Source: Edaphochlamys debaryana (lineage: Eukaryota; Chlorophyta; Chlorophyceae; Chlamydomonadales). Taken from it: a stretch of 64,000 nt of DNA. Positions 33,892-43,961 of the stretch are shown here, in pieces. The position numbers and the translations under genes are program-made. The stretch is from positions 186,001 through 250,000 of the forward strand of contig JAEHOE010000101.1 of NCBI GenBank assembly GCA_016858145.1, in the 5' to 3' direction. A model generated the notes under the pieces. The model saw nothing but the letters and a program-made list of their open reading frames with translations, did no database searches and was not told the origin of the DNA. Position 1 is the first letter of the stretch; every line of letters starts with the position of its first letter.

Positions 33892-35712
33892 TCCTACCCT
33901 GCCGCCCCTGAGCCGAGCGTGCCCTCGTGCATTGCACTGCAATGCGCTCTGCCCGTGGATGCCAAGGAAGCACTGCGCCTGCTGCGTCTCTCGTCCGAAA
34001 TTTGTCCGGGTGCGCGCCCAGACCGAGCGCACACTCCCGCCCATGGATGCCTGGCTCTCCCAACAGCATGCATCAGGAGGACGTCATGGGCTGAGCGGGC
34101 CTGGGAGTGCAACAGGACATTCAGGGGATCAAGGAGCAGGGATGGCTGAGTGGGCACGTCTCAGGGGTAAGAGGCGCCCTGTACGGCGTCGGGCCAGAGG
34201 TGCCGGCAGGTAGACAGGAGGTAGGGAGGAGGTAGGCAAGGGTAGGCAGGAGGTAGGCTGGGGGGTTGGGGGCTGAGCCAGGCCCGTCTGCGCGCGTCGT
34301 GGAGCGTCAGCAGCCGCATTGTGTGAGCTTTTCCGTTGCAGGAACTTCATGTTCGCAGCTAACACGGTCCGTGCAGTCCGCCGCGCGAATGGACGCGACA
34401 CGGCATTCGCATTCACCGAAGCTCTCCGAAGCTCTTGCGGTCTCCCGCTATCTCCAGATACTTGAGTACGCCGACGGCCTCATTGCATGTGGCTAGCTTG
34501 CCGCAACGAGGCGTTCAAAGAAAAGAACGACGGCATTTGTACAGTTCACGTTGATGGTCGCGGCCTTTCACTAAACGGCTGCAATCGCGCAACCTAATGC
34601 CAACTGCAAGTAGGGTTACTGCTGCAGACAGGTGTGTGACCCCTGAAACCGGAGCCACGCCTGAGACTCCACGGCCTAACCCCCCAACCGTTGCGCACGC
34701 CTCTGGCCTGAGCCCCAGGCCTGTCTTCGTCCCCGCGAACCCCTCGCTTCTCGGTTCCACGCTGGTATACGCCTCAGGAATCCATGCGAGTCGCACCAAG
34801 ACGAGTCCAAGCCAGGGGTGAGCCGGCTTCATCCCTGATGCAAGTGTCAAGCGCCTCTCTGGCATCGTGGCCCGCACGTGCATTCAATCGACCATGGCTT
34901 CGCCCGTGTAGACGCCCCGCCGTTGCACCAGCGCTTGAGCGGTTCGAGCAAGGTTTCATCCACCGTAGCGCCACCGCCTGAGTCCCGCCCGTTTGCTGCT
35001 TTGTTCCGCTTGATCTGGATCCACAAAGCCATCCTCAGCGCTTCCTCAGCGCCGGTCCACAGACAAGCGGGCCATGCCCTGCAGACCCGGGAAGGCTGAG
35101 CTTGAGCACCTGCTGTGTTTATCAATCGACCCAGGCGACACCGGTATCCGGTGGACTGGAGCAGAAGGCGGCTATCCTGAGATCATCCCCGCGTGTCCAG
35201 CAGAGGCAGCAACCACACACCCATCCCCATCGCCCCAAACTACCGGAAGTGCGGAGAAAGAGAACGACTTGGTCCGAGCGAGCCAAACAAGGGGTTGTCC
35301 CCCAATCCGAAACGTGGCCAGTCACCGCCGGCCCAGTTCAAGTGCCTACCAGCCCGCCAGCCCGGGCCACCCCCTACAGCCCAGCTTGCTTGCCAGCCCG
35401 CACCAGGCTGACACAGTCACAACCAAGTCACCTCTCCACTAGTCACCAGATGAAGGACTCACCAGTCCCCACTTCTCTAATCTTGCCACCTTTCAACGTC
35501 TCGCGTTGGACGCCCTGTAGCCCGTCTACCATGTCCCTCGCCCTACCGCCAAGAGACAGTCGGATGCTCGCCCCCAACGCTTTCCTTGCCGCGGCATTTT
35601 GCGGCAGGCCCCAACCCTACGCTGACCTCTCCTCCATGCCCCCCCTGCTCCACGTCTCAGCGCCTGGCCCCTGCCCCCGTGCCCTCACCCCACCCCTAGT
35701 CCCAGGGGCCCC

Positions 35713-37446
35713 TCACTGCGTGCGGCGGCGCTTGGCCAGGGCGTCCGCGAGGCCCTCCATGAGCCCAGGGCCCTCGGCCATCAGCCGCCGCAGGGAGCCG
35801 CTCTTGCGGACCGCCTCGTAGTGCTCCACCGCCCAAGCCTTTAGCGACGACTGCAGACCGCTGAAGGAGCCGCCCAGCCGCGCCGCCCACAGCAGGGACC
35901 CCACCACCGTCCCCGCCGACACGCGCGTCAGCACCACCGCCTGCGCGTCGGCGCACAGCTCCGGTAGCAGCAGCCGGTCCGCCAGCTCGGCCACGGCGGG
36001 GGCCTGGGCAGCGGGGATGTTGTCCACGGCTCCTGTGTAGACGAAGCGGAGGAGCAGCTCGAAGGCGGCGGGGTCCGCTTCGGGTAGATCTAGCTCAGCC
36101 GCCGCTCCGTCCGCAAAGCCCTCGTGCATCAGGCGATGCTTGAAGTAGTCGCAGCGGGCGGCCAGGACGGCCCGGTGCGCGAGGAAGCGGCGGCCGGCCA
36201 CCAGGAGCGTGAGGTCCGCTGTGCCGTCTCGGTGGGCGTCCAGCAGCGCGCCCATGTCGGCGTGCAGCGTGCGGCGCGGCGGGGCGGCGGCGGCGGCGGG
36301 GGTGGGCCCGAGGGGCAGGGGCTTGAGGCCCAGGTCCAGCACCAGCACAGACCTCGTGTCTGGGTCGCAGACCGTCAGGTAGCCGTTGGGCAGTACGAAC
36401 GGTTGTTCGTTGCTGCGGCCGGTGAGGCCCGATGCCAGGGTGGTGACGCCACCGTCAGACGTCACGCGCCGGAGCGCGCCCGTGTTCAAACCGCTTTGAA
36501 CGCCACTGTCCTCCGTGACGAGGACGCCGCCGTCGCCGTCAACGGCGATGCTGGTCAGCTGCTCAAAGCGGGCCCTGTTGCCCCGGCCGTCCCGTTCGCC
36601 CCGCAGGTCCGGGTGCCCCGCCAGCAGGACCGGAGCTGCCCCCGCGCCGCCACCGGGCCCCAGCGGTAGGCGGTAGAGCGCGGTGGCACAGGCCATCACG
36701 AGGGTTTCGTCGCTGTGGGAGTACGCCATGCCCCAGATATGCTCCTCCTCCCTACGAAGCCTGCTCACGCGCACCCGCCGCGGCCCGCCGCCCGCCGCCG
36801 CTGCCCCGCTGGCAGCGGGCGCCTCCGCTGCGGCCCGCCACGCCGCCAGCAGCTGCAGCCGCAGCACCAGACAGTCCTCGGCCTCCTCCCTAGCGCTGGT
36901 GCAATAGATGGAGCCCCGTCCGTCCGAGACCAGATTGCATGGACAGCCCATCCGGACGTCCTCGTTGGCCGGACCCGTCCCCTCCTCCTCCTCCACGTCC
37001 TCGTCCTCGGGGTCACCCTCCTCCTCCGGGTCCCCCACGACCAGCTCCACGACGTCATCGCTCGTGAGGCGGTACACGGCGTGCTCCGCGCGAAAGAAGA
37101 CGCTTTGGCTCCACGGGTCCCAGGCGGGCGACATGTAAGAGCAGCCCTTCAGCGGCCGATAGGGCCGACGGGCCGTCCCATACTCGTCTGCCTCCAGCAG
37201 CTCAAGCGCCGGGCCCAAGCGCAGACCGTTGTGACCACAGGCACCCGGCAACGGGTAGAAAGCCCCATCGGTAGTCAGCACGAGCACTTGCGGATCTCCC
37301 GCGGCATCGCCTCCTGGCTGCGGCCGAGCGACCACACCGGCTGGCATGCGCCCTATGGGAACGTTTGCCTTGAGAAGGCACTGCATTGCAGCGGTGGAGG
37401 TCTTGCACGGGGTGCCTCGGGAGGTCGCGGTGTCGCAAATGCGCAA
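35713..37446 (-). CDS. NHL-repeat / BTB-POZ domain protein, intronless
   Basis: A 577-residue single-exon protein. The N-terminal two thirds look like a beta-propeller of NHL-type repeats: the clearest unit is DGRGNRARFEQLTSIAVDGD, then GGVLVTEDSG, then ALRRVTSDGGVTTLA. An acidic loop (DPEDEDVEEEEG) interrupts it. From about residue 393 a BTB/POZ domain follows, with TADLTLLVAGRRFLAHRAVL, a DYFKHRLMHEGF turn and PAAFELLLRFVYTGAV, then a helical region resembling a BACK extension. BTB proteins commonly dimerise and act as cullin-3 adaptors, so a ubiquitin-ligase adaptor with a propeller as substrate arm is a fair inference. The first Met is used; a second Met about 20 codons later is possible. 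Lack of introns contrasts with its neighbours. Confidence 0.85.
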   Translation of the reverse strand: MRICDTATSRGTPCKTSTAAMQCLLKANVPIGRMPAGVVARPQPGGDAAGDPQVLVLTTDGAFYPLPGACGHNGLRLGPALELLEADEYGTARRPYRPLKGCSYMSPAWDPWSQSVFFRAEHAVYRLTSDDVVELVVGDPEEEGDPEDEDVEEEEGTGPANEDVRMGCPCNLVSDGRGSIYCTSAREEAEDCLVLRLQLLAAWRAAAEAPAASGAAAAGGGPRRVRVSRLRREEEHIWGMAYSHSDETLVMACATALYRLPLGPGGGAGAAPVLLAGHPDLRGERDGRGNRARFEQLTSIAVDGDGGVLVTEDSGVQSGLNTGALRRVTSDGGVTTLASGLTGRSNEQPFVLPNGYLTVCDPDTRSVLVLDLGLKPLPLGPTPAAAAAPPRRTLHADMGALLDAHRDGTADLTLLVAGRRFLAHRAVLAARCDYFKHRLMHEGFADGAAAELDLPEADPAAFELLLRFVYTGAVDNIPAAQAPAVAELADRLLLPELCADAQAVVLTRVSAGTVVGSLLWAARLGGSFSGLQSSLKAWAVEHYEAVRKSGSLRRLMAEGPGLMEGLADALAKRRRTQ

Positions 37447-38518
37447 GCTTCAGCTGGTTGCAGTGCAGCTACGCGCCTGACCTAGCGCTTGGGATAGTGC
37501 TGTGCACATACGCGGCTTCGCAGCAGGCAGTTACTTGGGGGGACCCGGGCTTACTCGCCCCATGCCGTCCAAGCCCTGCCCCGAAAGCAGGCGAAAGCTC
37601 CAAACTCCCACCGTTCTACCCGCAGTTTCACGCGCCACGCTACGCTCCCCTGGTTGGGGGCCGACGCGGCCGCAGGGCCACGTCGCCGCTTGCCACTGCA
37701 TCCTCCCGCCACATCGCCCCAACCCCCAAGGCCCTGCGAGCACAGAACCCCTGCCGTAAGAGCCCGCAGCCACCCATAGCCTCCCTGGCCTGTCTGGATG
37801 TCGTGTCCCTCTGCACCCCCGGGGCCCACGGTAGAGGCAGTCGTGGTCTCGTGCAATGTCCCAGGGCTCTCGAGGACAGTCTTCGGCTGCATTACAGCGG
37901 CTCAAGCCGTCAACAGAACGCATGCCCCTCCCCACATGCCATAGCCATACAGCCAGGCCACCTTCTATGCGCCTCCCCACCCTCAACCCCACCGTATGAC
38001 GGCCGCAGCACGGCCAAGCCCCCCCACCATGGATGCGCGAAATCCATTCGTTATTGCCAACTGAATCGAATCAAGCAGAAGCCAGTTGCAGACACGCCGC
38101 AGCGCCTTACGGTAACAATCTCTCGTAATATCCTCGGTACACGTGAACGATCTAAGCGCGCAACAGCACTGCGCTGTACGGGACGCTCTTATGCAAACAC
38201 TCCCCACTCGCTTCCAATGCGCTCAACCCACCAAGCCCCGGTGTCCCCGCTCCTTTTGCTTTACCCCCCGCCAGTCACCACGATGCAAGGCCTCCGAGTC
38301 CCACCACCCTCCAAAACCACGTGCCTCCCTACGCCATGCCGCGCTTCTGCCAGGCCCACCCACACACCTCTGCTCCTCCTCGCCGCTCTGCCTGCCCGGC
38401 CCACTCCTCCTCCCCGCTCCTGCCAGGCCCAACTGCCTGCCGCCTGCTTTCCACTGCTGCCTCCTGCTGCTGCTGCCGCTCTCCACCTGCCGCTGCCGCC
38501 TTCCACCTCTGCTGCCGT
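37447..38518 (-). other. SUFB 3' UTR and upstream region of the BTB gene
   Basis: Both neighbours lie on the minus strand. The SUFB 3' UTR probably extends to the TGTAA at 37892-37896, leaving roughly 430 bases for the BTB gene promoter. The long plus-strand frame that crosses here is antisense to known coding sequence and is not credible. Confidence 0.55.
37892..37896 (-). terminator. Candidate poly(A) signal TGTAA for SUFB
   Basis: TTACA on the plus strand is TGTAA on the minus strand, about 620 bases after the SUFB stop, a normal 3' UTR length for these algae. Confidence 0.6.
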
Positions 38519-41500
38519 TTACCCGACGGTGCCCTCCAGCTTGAGCGACATGAGCTCGTTCACCTCAGCGGCGAACTCCAGCGGCAGCTCGTTGAACACC
38601 TGCGGGGCGGAGGCGGGGCGGAGGCGTAGCGGGAGGGGCGGAGGGGGGTGTCAGGGACGAGGCGTGCATGGTATGGGCGGTGCTCACGGCGTACAATGCT
38701 CACCCGTCCCAGACCCTCCTACCAAGTCCACCCACCCCGCGCACGTCAACCCCCTCATCCCCCCTCGCCCACCTCGCGGCAGAAGCCGCTGATGATGGCG
38801 CCCACGGCCTTCTCCGGGTCGATGCCGCGCTGCTGGAAGTAGAAGAGCTGGTCCTCGCCGATCTTGGAGGTCGAGGCCTCGTGCTCCACCACCGCGGACG
38901 GCTCGCGGACCTGAGCGCAGAGCGCAAGGCGTAGGGGCATGGGGGAAGACTTTTAGGAGCAGAAAGGGAGGCAGGATCAGGGGCAGGTCTAGGGGCCGAT
39001 AAGGGAACAGGCTTGGGAGCCGAGCAGGGAGATAAAGAGCACGTAAGCGTAGTTATACGGTAGCGAGACGACAGGTCGGTGCACGCTACACCGCCCGCCC
39101 AGCGCTCTGCGCCTGCAAGACCATCGCCCCTCGGCTGCCGCCATGCCCCGCCCCCGCCCCAGCCCCGGGGATGCCACCCCCGCGCCCACCTGGATGTAGG
39201 GGTAGGTGTTGGCCCCCGCCTGGTCGCCGATGAGCATCGAGTCGCACTGCGAGAAGTTGCGGGCGCCCTTGGCACTGGGCTGCACCTGGGGGGCCGAAAG
39301 AAAGGTCCGCCGGGGCGGGGGTCAGGGTCAGGGTTTGGAGGTTGAGGAGGGATGCTTGGGCCAGAGTGCGCGGACCAGCCCCGGCCCCACGGCCTCTCAA
39401 GCTCTCCATCCCGATCCCAACCACGCCCTCGCCCTCGCCCCCGCACCTGCACCAGGCCGCGGTAGCAGTTGCGGCTGCGGCCCGCCGAGATGCCCTTGGA
39501 CACGATGCGCGAGCGCGTGTTCTTGCCCACGTGGATCATCTTGGTGCCCGTGTCGGCCTGGCAGGGTGGGGGTATGGGGTGGATGTGGGGGTTGGGCGGG
39601 AGTCATCGTCAGCCTGTCCCCCACTGGGAAACGGATGACGGACGGCCAATGAGCGCCCCTCGCGCCCTTCGCTTTTAGCTTCCCTCGTCAAGGACTGCCC
39701 CCCTCCTCGCCTTCCCTCCCCTTGCCCCACACACACCTGCTGCTTGTTGTTGGTGAGGGCCACCGAGTAGAACTCGCCCACCGAGTTGTCGCCCGCCAGT
39801 ACGACAGACGGGTACTTCCACGTGATGGACGAGCCCGTCTCCACCTGCGTGAGTCATGAACGGCAACATATACGTTAGTGTGGGCGTGTGGAGCGGGGTG
39901 GGCGAGGAGAAGAAGCGTGCATGCTGGTAGAGTATCGAAGATTGTTCCATTCTAGCCTTTAGCCCGCGAATTGCAAGAGTCTCCCGCCAGCGAGCGCCCT
40001 CGCCAGCCCAGGTCCCGCCGGGCACACCTGGGTCCAGCTGATCTTGGCGTGATCGCCCGAGCACAGGCCACGCTTAGTCACGAAGTTGTAGATGCCTCCC
40101 TTGCCGTTGGCATCGCCGGCGTACCTGGGGGCAGAGATGCGGGGTGGGCGGGGTCTGAGTGCGGGCAAATTAAAGTGGCGCCTCTCCGCTCCTAAGCATC
40201 AGGTCGCCCGTGCCCCGGCCCACCCCCAGCCCCGAGGAAACACCGTGGCCAGGCGCCACGCATTTAATACTGCAACAGAAACCCGCCCGCCCACCCGCCG
40301 CCCACCAGTTCTGCACGGTGCTGTACTTGATCTCCGCATCCTTGGCGCAGTACAGCTCCACCACGGCGGCGTGGAGCTGAGAGGCGGGCGAGAAGGGAAG
40401 GGGTGGTGGGCGCCTCAGTCAGCGACGCCGCCACCCTCTCGATACCATTCGCGATGTGCCCAGCCTGTGCCACGCACACACCCCTCCGCCACCCCTCCCA
40501 ATTCCCCCGCTTGACGCCGCCACGGTGGGCTGCGGCTGCAGAGCCGCATCGCCAGCGGCACGCAGCCCCCTGCCCCGCTGCCAACGCACGCCCCAGACCC
40601 GTGTCGCTCGCCGGACGCCCCTGTCGGCCCACCCTTTTCCCCAGATTATTATTACTCCCCACAAGGCAGGTCGGCGCGCTGCCTCTGCCGGGCTGTCCCG
40701 GTCCCAGCACCCGGTCCCAGCCTGCCCAGTCCAGGCCCATGCCTTCGGCCACGGAGCCCCTCCCTCAGGACCGCTGCGCCTGACTTCCCCGGCACCCTGA
40801 TGCCACATAACTTGCAGCAGGCTCCACGTGTGTTTGAAAGCAGGCTGGCTGCGTCGCTGCTGCACCGCCCACACAGCCTGCACGCAGGCCCCCCCTCAAC
40901 ACAAGTTGCCGACCCCGCAGCTGTGAACCTGTGACTCCGCCCGCCCCAGAGCAGCCAGGACGCGGCTTTCCTTCACGCGCAGATCCCACGTCCCAAGCAA
41001 TGAGACTCACGTGTCGAGTCCACTGCAGCGCTTCATCTTCCAGTCCTTCTCCTTGCCTCCCTTAGCCCAGTCCCACAAGTTCCTACAGGCCATTGTCGCC
41101 CCTCCCGCCTCCACCCCAATCCTACACCCCGATCCTAAATCCCAATATGAAACCCCCTTCAAGCCCACAACCCACCTGGTTGCTGTCGTACGCGGGTGCG
41201 GTGCAGCCCTCCAGGTACGACACGTACGCGCCCTCCTCCGCCACAATCAACGTGCGCTCGAACTGCAGAGGCGCGAGCGGGGCGAGCAGTTGGGTGAAGA
41301 GGAGGGTGTAGTGCGGGCGGGGGCCTCACAACGTTGTTCCTGCTGCTCCTGTCCCTGCCCCACTCCACCAGCCCCGCCCCGGCGCGCGAGCGCCCCGGTC
41401 TTTCCCTCCCGCCTCGCCCCACCTTGCCCGTCTCGACACCCCACACCCCTCCCCACCCCTCACTCTATCGGAATTCGCAGCGCGCCTCCACCCCCGCCCC

Positions 41501-43655
41501 ATCCACCTTCCCCCGCCCTGCCCCACCTGGCCAGTCTCGCTGGCGTTAATGCGGAAGTAGGTCGACAGCTCCATAGGGCTCTTGACGCCCTGGGGGGAGG
41601 AGTGGGGTGGTGTTAGGGGATCGCGTCACCTTGCCATTGGGGTAGGCGGTGATGAGACGACGGAGGCGACCGTGGGAGCCAGCTTACCAGGGGGGACGAG
41701 CCCTGACCCCCGTCCGCCGGGGGAGCCTGGGCGCCGGCTCCCGGCAGCCGTGCAGCCCCACCAGCCCAACCTGGCATGGCAACCTGCCGGCCCGAACCCT
41801 CGCTCCCGACAGCCGCTTCAGGCCTTTCTGTCCCCGGGGCCCTGGAGCCTGCATTATATGCCAACCTGCAGTGCTGCTCCCGCGATTTATTTCCCAAAGC
41901 TGCCTCTGCCCGCCTCATCCCCGCGCCCCTTCACACCGCCACCCCCAGGCTCCCGCAATTAGGAGGGATACGAGCCATCCCGCGGGCCTGACCAGTCCCC
42001 GGTTCGGCCCAGCACCCTCCAGGCTTCCCAATTATGTAGGTATTTGCCTGCCCCCACCCCCGTCCCCCGCCCCCCCGCTTGGCCCCACCTTGGGCACATA
42101 CACGAAGGAGCCGTCAGAGAACACCGCCGAGTTGAGCGCCGCAAAGTAGTTGTCACCTACCGGCACCTGGGGGGAGAGGTGCGAGGGGCGGGAAGTGGGA
42201 GAAAGAGTGGGTTCAGTAGGGTCGTGGGATACCGCACGCAAGGGACGAGGGATGAAGGAAAGGGCCGAGTGCCTGCGCTGGACGCAGGATCGGGCCGCTA
42301 CCGCTGCGGAGGAAAGCTGCGAGCGCCTTCCGAGTACCCGCCCGAAAGCCCCGATATTCGGATCCGGCATCCGGGAAATCCGGATCCGTGATCGGAGGTC
42401 TGGGTCCAGGATTCTTGCGGCTGCCGCGGCGCAGCGTCGGAGCAGCTCTGACGCTGCGCCGCGGCAGGCTCGCTCCGGCTGGGGACGACCGTCGCGCGAC
42501 CCCGCCAGCAGTGGCCCGCCTCCCGCGGCCCTGCCACCAGCGCCCCCGGCCTCGCCGCGCTTGGGCACCGGCAGCGTGCTCCGTCAGGCACTACGGGGTC
42601 GGGCTGGAGGGGGGCCCGAGAGGCTGCCAACAGCAAGGAGCCTCCGCGGCTGCAGAGCAGACCGCCGTAGCCGCAAGGGCTGCGAGCGGCCCTGACGCCG
42701 CTGTTCTCCAGCGGGTTTGGGCTTCGCTGGGGCTGCTGTGGCACGCCGTCCTGGCCGCCAGAATGGCCCCTTGCAATGCTGTGCTGCGGGCCTGTCGGCC
42801 GTTGCCGCTTGTAAGGGCTCTCCGAAGATACTTATGACGGAGGCGTCAGGGCACGGGCGCACCGTGCCTCCCCTTCCACCTCAAGCCCCACCCCCTTTGT
42901 CCCAGAGTGCACGTCCCAGCTACGAGAGCAGGGTTCCCTGCGGCGGTGTAAGGGTACTGCCCGGGTACGACGATACCCACCACGCTGCCCATGTACTTTT
43001 TGACCAGGTCGGGATACTCCTTCATCGCCTCCGAAATCGAGCAGAAGATGACGCCAGCCTTCATCAGGTCCGCCCTAAAGGTGGTGGCGATGGAGACGGA
43101 GTCGAAGACGGCGTCCACGGCCACATTGGAGAGACGCTTCTGCTCGTTAAGCGGAATGCCGAGCTTCTCAAACGTCTTGAGCAGCTCGGGGTCCACCTGG
43201 TCCAGGCTCTCCAGCTTGGGCTTCTGCTTCGGCTCAGAGTAGTAGGAGATGTTCTGGTAGTCGAGGACGGGGTAGTCGTTGTCGGACCACTTGGGCTCCT
43301 CCATAGTGAGCCACTTGCGGTAGGCCTTGAGCCGGAAGTCAAGCATCCACTCCGGCTCGCCCTTCTTGGCCGAGATGGCGCGGACGACGTCCTCGCTCAG
43401 GCCCTTCGGAAAGGTGTTGGACTCGATGATGGTGGAGAAGCCATACTTGTAGGGCCGGTCCAGGATCTTCTGGATGTCACGCTTCTCATCAGCAACGGCG
43501 TCCTCAACGGTGGCGGTGCGGCACGGCTGCAGGGTGCGCTGGGCACGTCGGCTGCCTCGCGGGGCTGGCGCCGGGCTGGCTCCGACGACGCCACGCCGCG
43601 AGCTCGCGCTGGTGCTAGCACCCGTGCAGGTGCGGCTGGGCAGCATCGCTGCCAT
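38519..43655 (-). CDS. SUFB: Plastid Fe-S cluster scaffold protein SUFB
   Basis: SUFB is the core scaffold of the SufBC2D complex, on which plastid Fe-S clusters are built with sulfur from a PLP-dependent cysteine desulfurase. Eleven exons, in minus-strand order: 43655-42981, 42166-42089, 41589-41527, 41262-41176, 40376-40306, 40124-40028, 39844-39737, 39557-39447, 39285-39190, 38910-38773, 38599-38519. They sum to 534 codons with matching phases. The first ~50 residues ([20 protein letters not shown], rich in Ser, Ala and Arg) look like a chloroplast transit peptide. Family blocks include [52 protein letters not shown] and [20 protein letters not shown]. Residues matching E. coli SufB Cys405 and Glu434 are kept (C444 in SQCDSM, E473 in VEHEAS). 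It is full length, ending EGTVG. Confidence 0.96.
42421..42467. repeat. 18-bp perfect inverted repeat in SUFB intron 1
   Basis: The arms CTGCCGCGGCGCAGCGTC (42421-42438) and GACGCTGCGCCGCGGCAG (42450-42467) are separated by 11 bases, making a very stable hairpin. The adjacent sequence (42348-42400) carries repeated GGATCCG motifs. Intron 1 (42167-42980) is the longest SUFB intron and may hold an inserted non-autonomous element. Confidence 0.8.
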
Positions 43656-43961
43656 CGTGAGCTTGTGGGTGGGGCTCTACACGCACAGGTGACGCGGGTC
43701 TGTCGGCCGGGGGCCGGAGATGCTTGGCGGTCTGCTCGGCGAGAGAGCCGGCTCTGGGTAATCTGCGACGTGTAGAGCGTGGCAAATTGACAGCCGATTG
43801 CTGTATCGGCACTGCTCTCGTGGCACAGGGGAGGTTGGATGAATTGCATGGGCCCGATGCAGGCGCAGAACTGGGGCTTCTTCAGGCCCAGAACACCCGT
43901 CACTCCCGACCAGTTTGCACACCCCGACATCACCCTTTACCGTTCTAGTCGCGTTACAAAG
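43656..43961. promoter_or_regulatory. Divergent SUFB-PDX1 intergenic region (candidate bidirectional promoter)
   Basis: 306 bp separate the two start codons, so this segment must contain both 5' UTRs and both promoters, unless non-coding first exons lie inside the partner gene. No TATA box was recognised on either side, and no repeated motif stood out. Confidence 0.6.

Larger units (their letters stand above)
31105..35712. other. Intergenic region between convergent genes
   Basis: No gene was recognised. The 3' UTR of the plus-strand gene ending at 31104 lies at the left; the first plus-strand TGTAA is at 33138-33142. The 3' UTR of the minus-strand BTB gene lies at the right. A third copy of the dispersed repeat is at 33864-33891. 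A minus-strand frame at about 34905-35045 (LRMALWIQIKRNKAANGRDS and on) looks somewhat coding-like, but has no family match I know and no clear exon borders. Confidence 0.45.

Noticed and set aside
36124..36669. 181-codon plus-strand frame inside the BTB gene
   Set aside because: It is antisense to the NHL/BTB coding sequence, which has clear family motifs.
37386..38792. 468-codon plus-strand frame
   Set aside because: It overlaps the last SUFB exon and the BTB start on the opposite strand and has no recognisable features; third-position GC bias explains its length.
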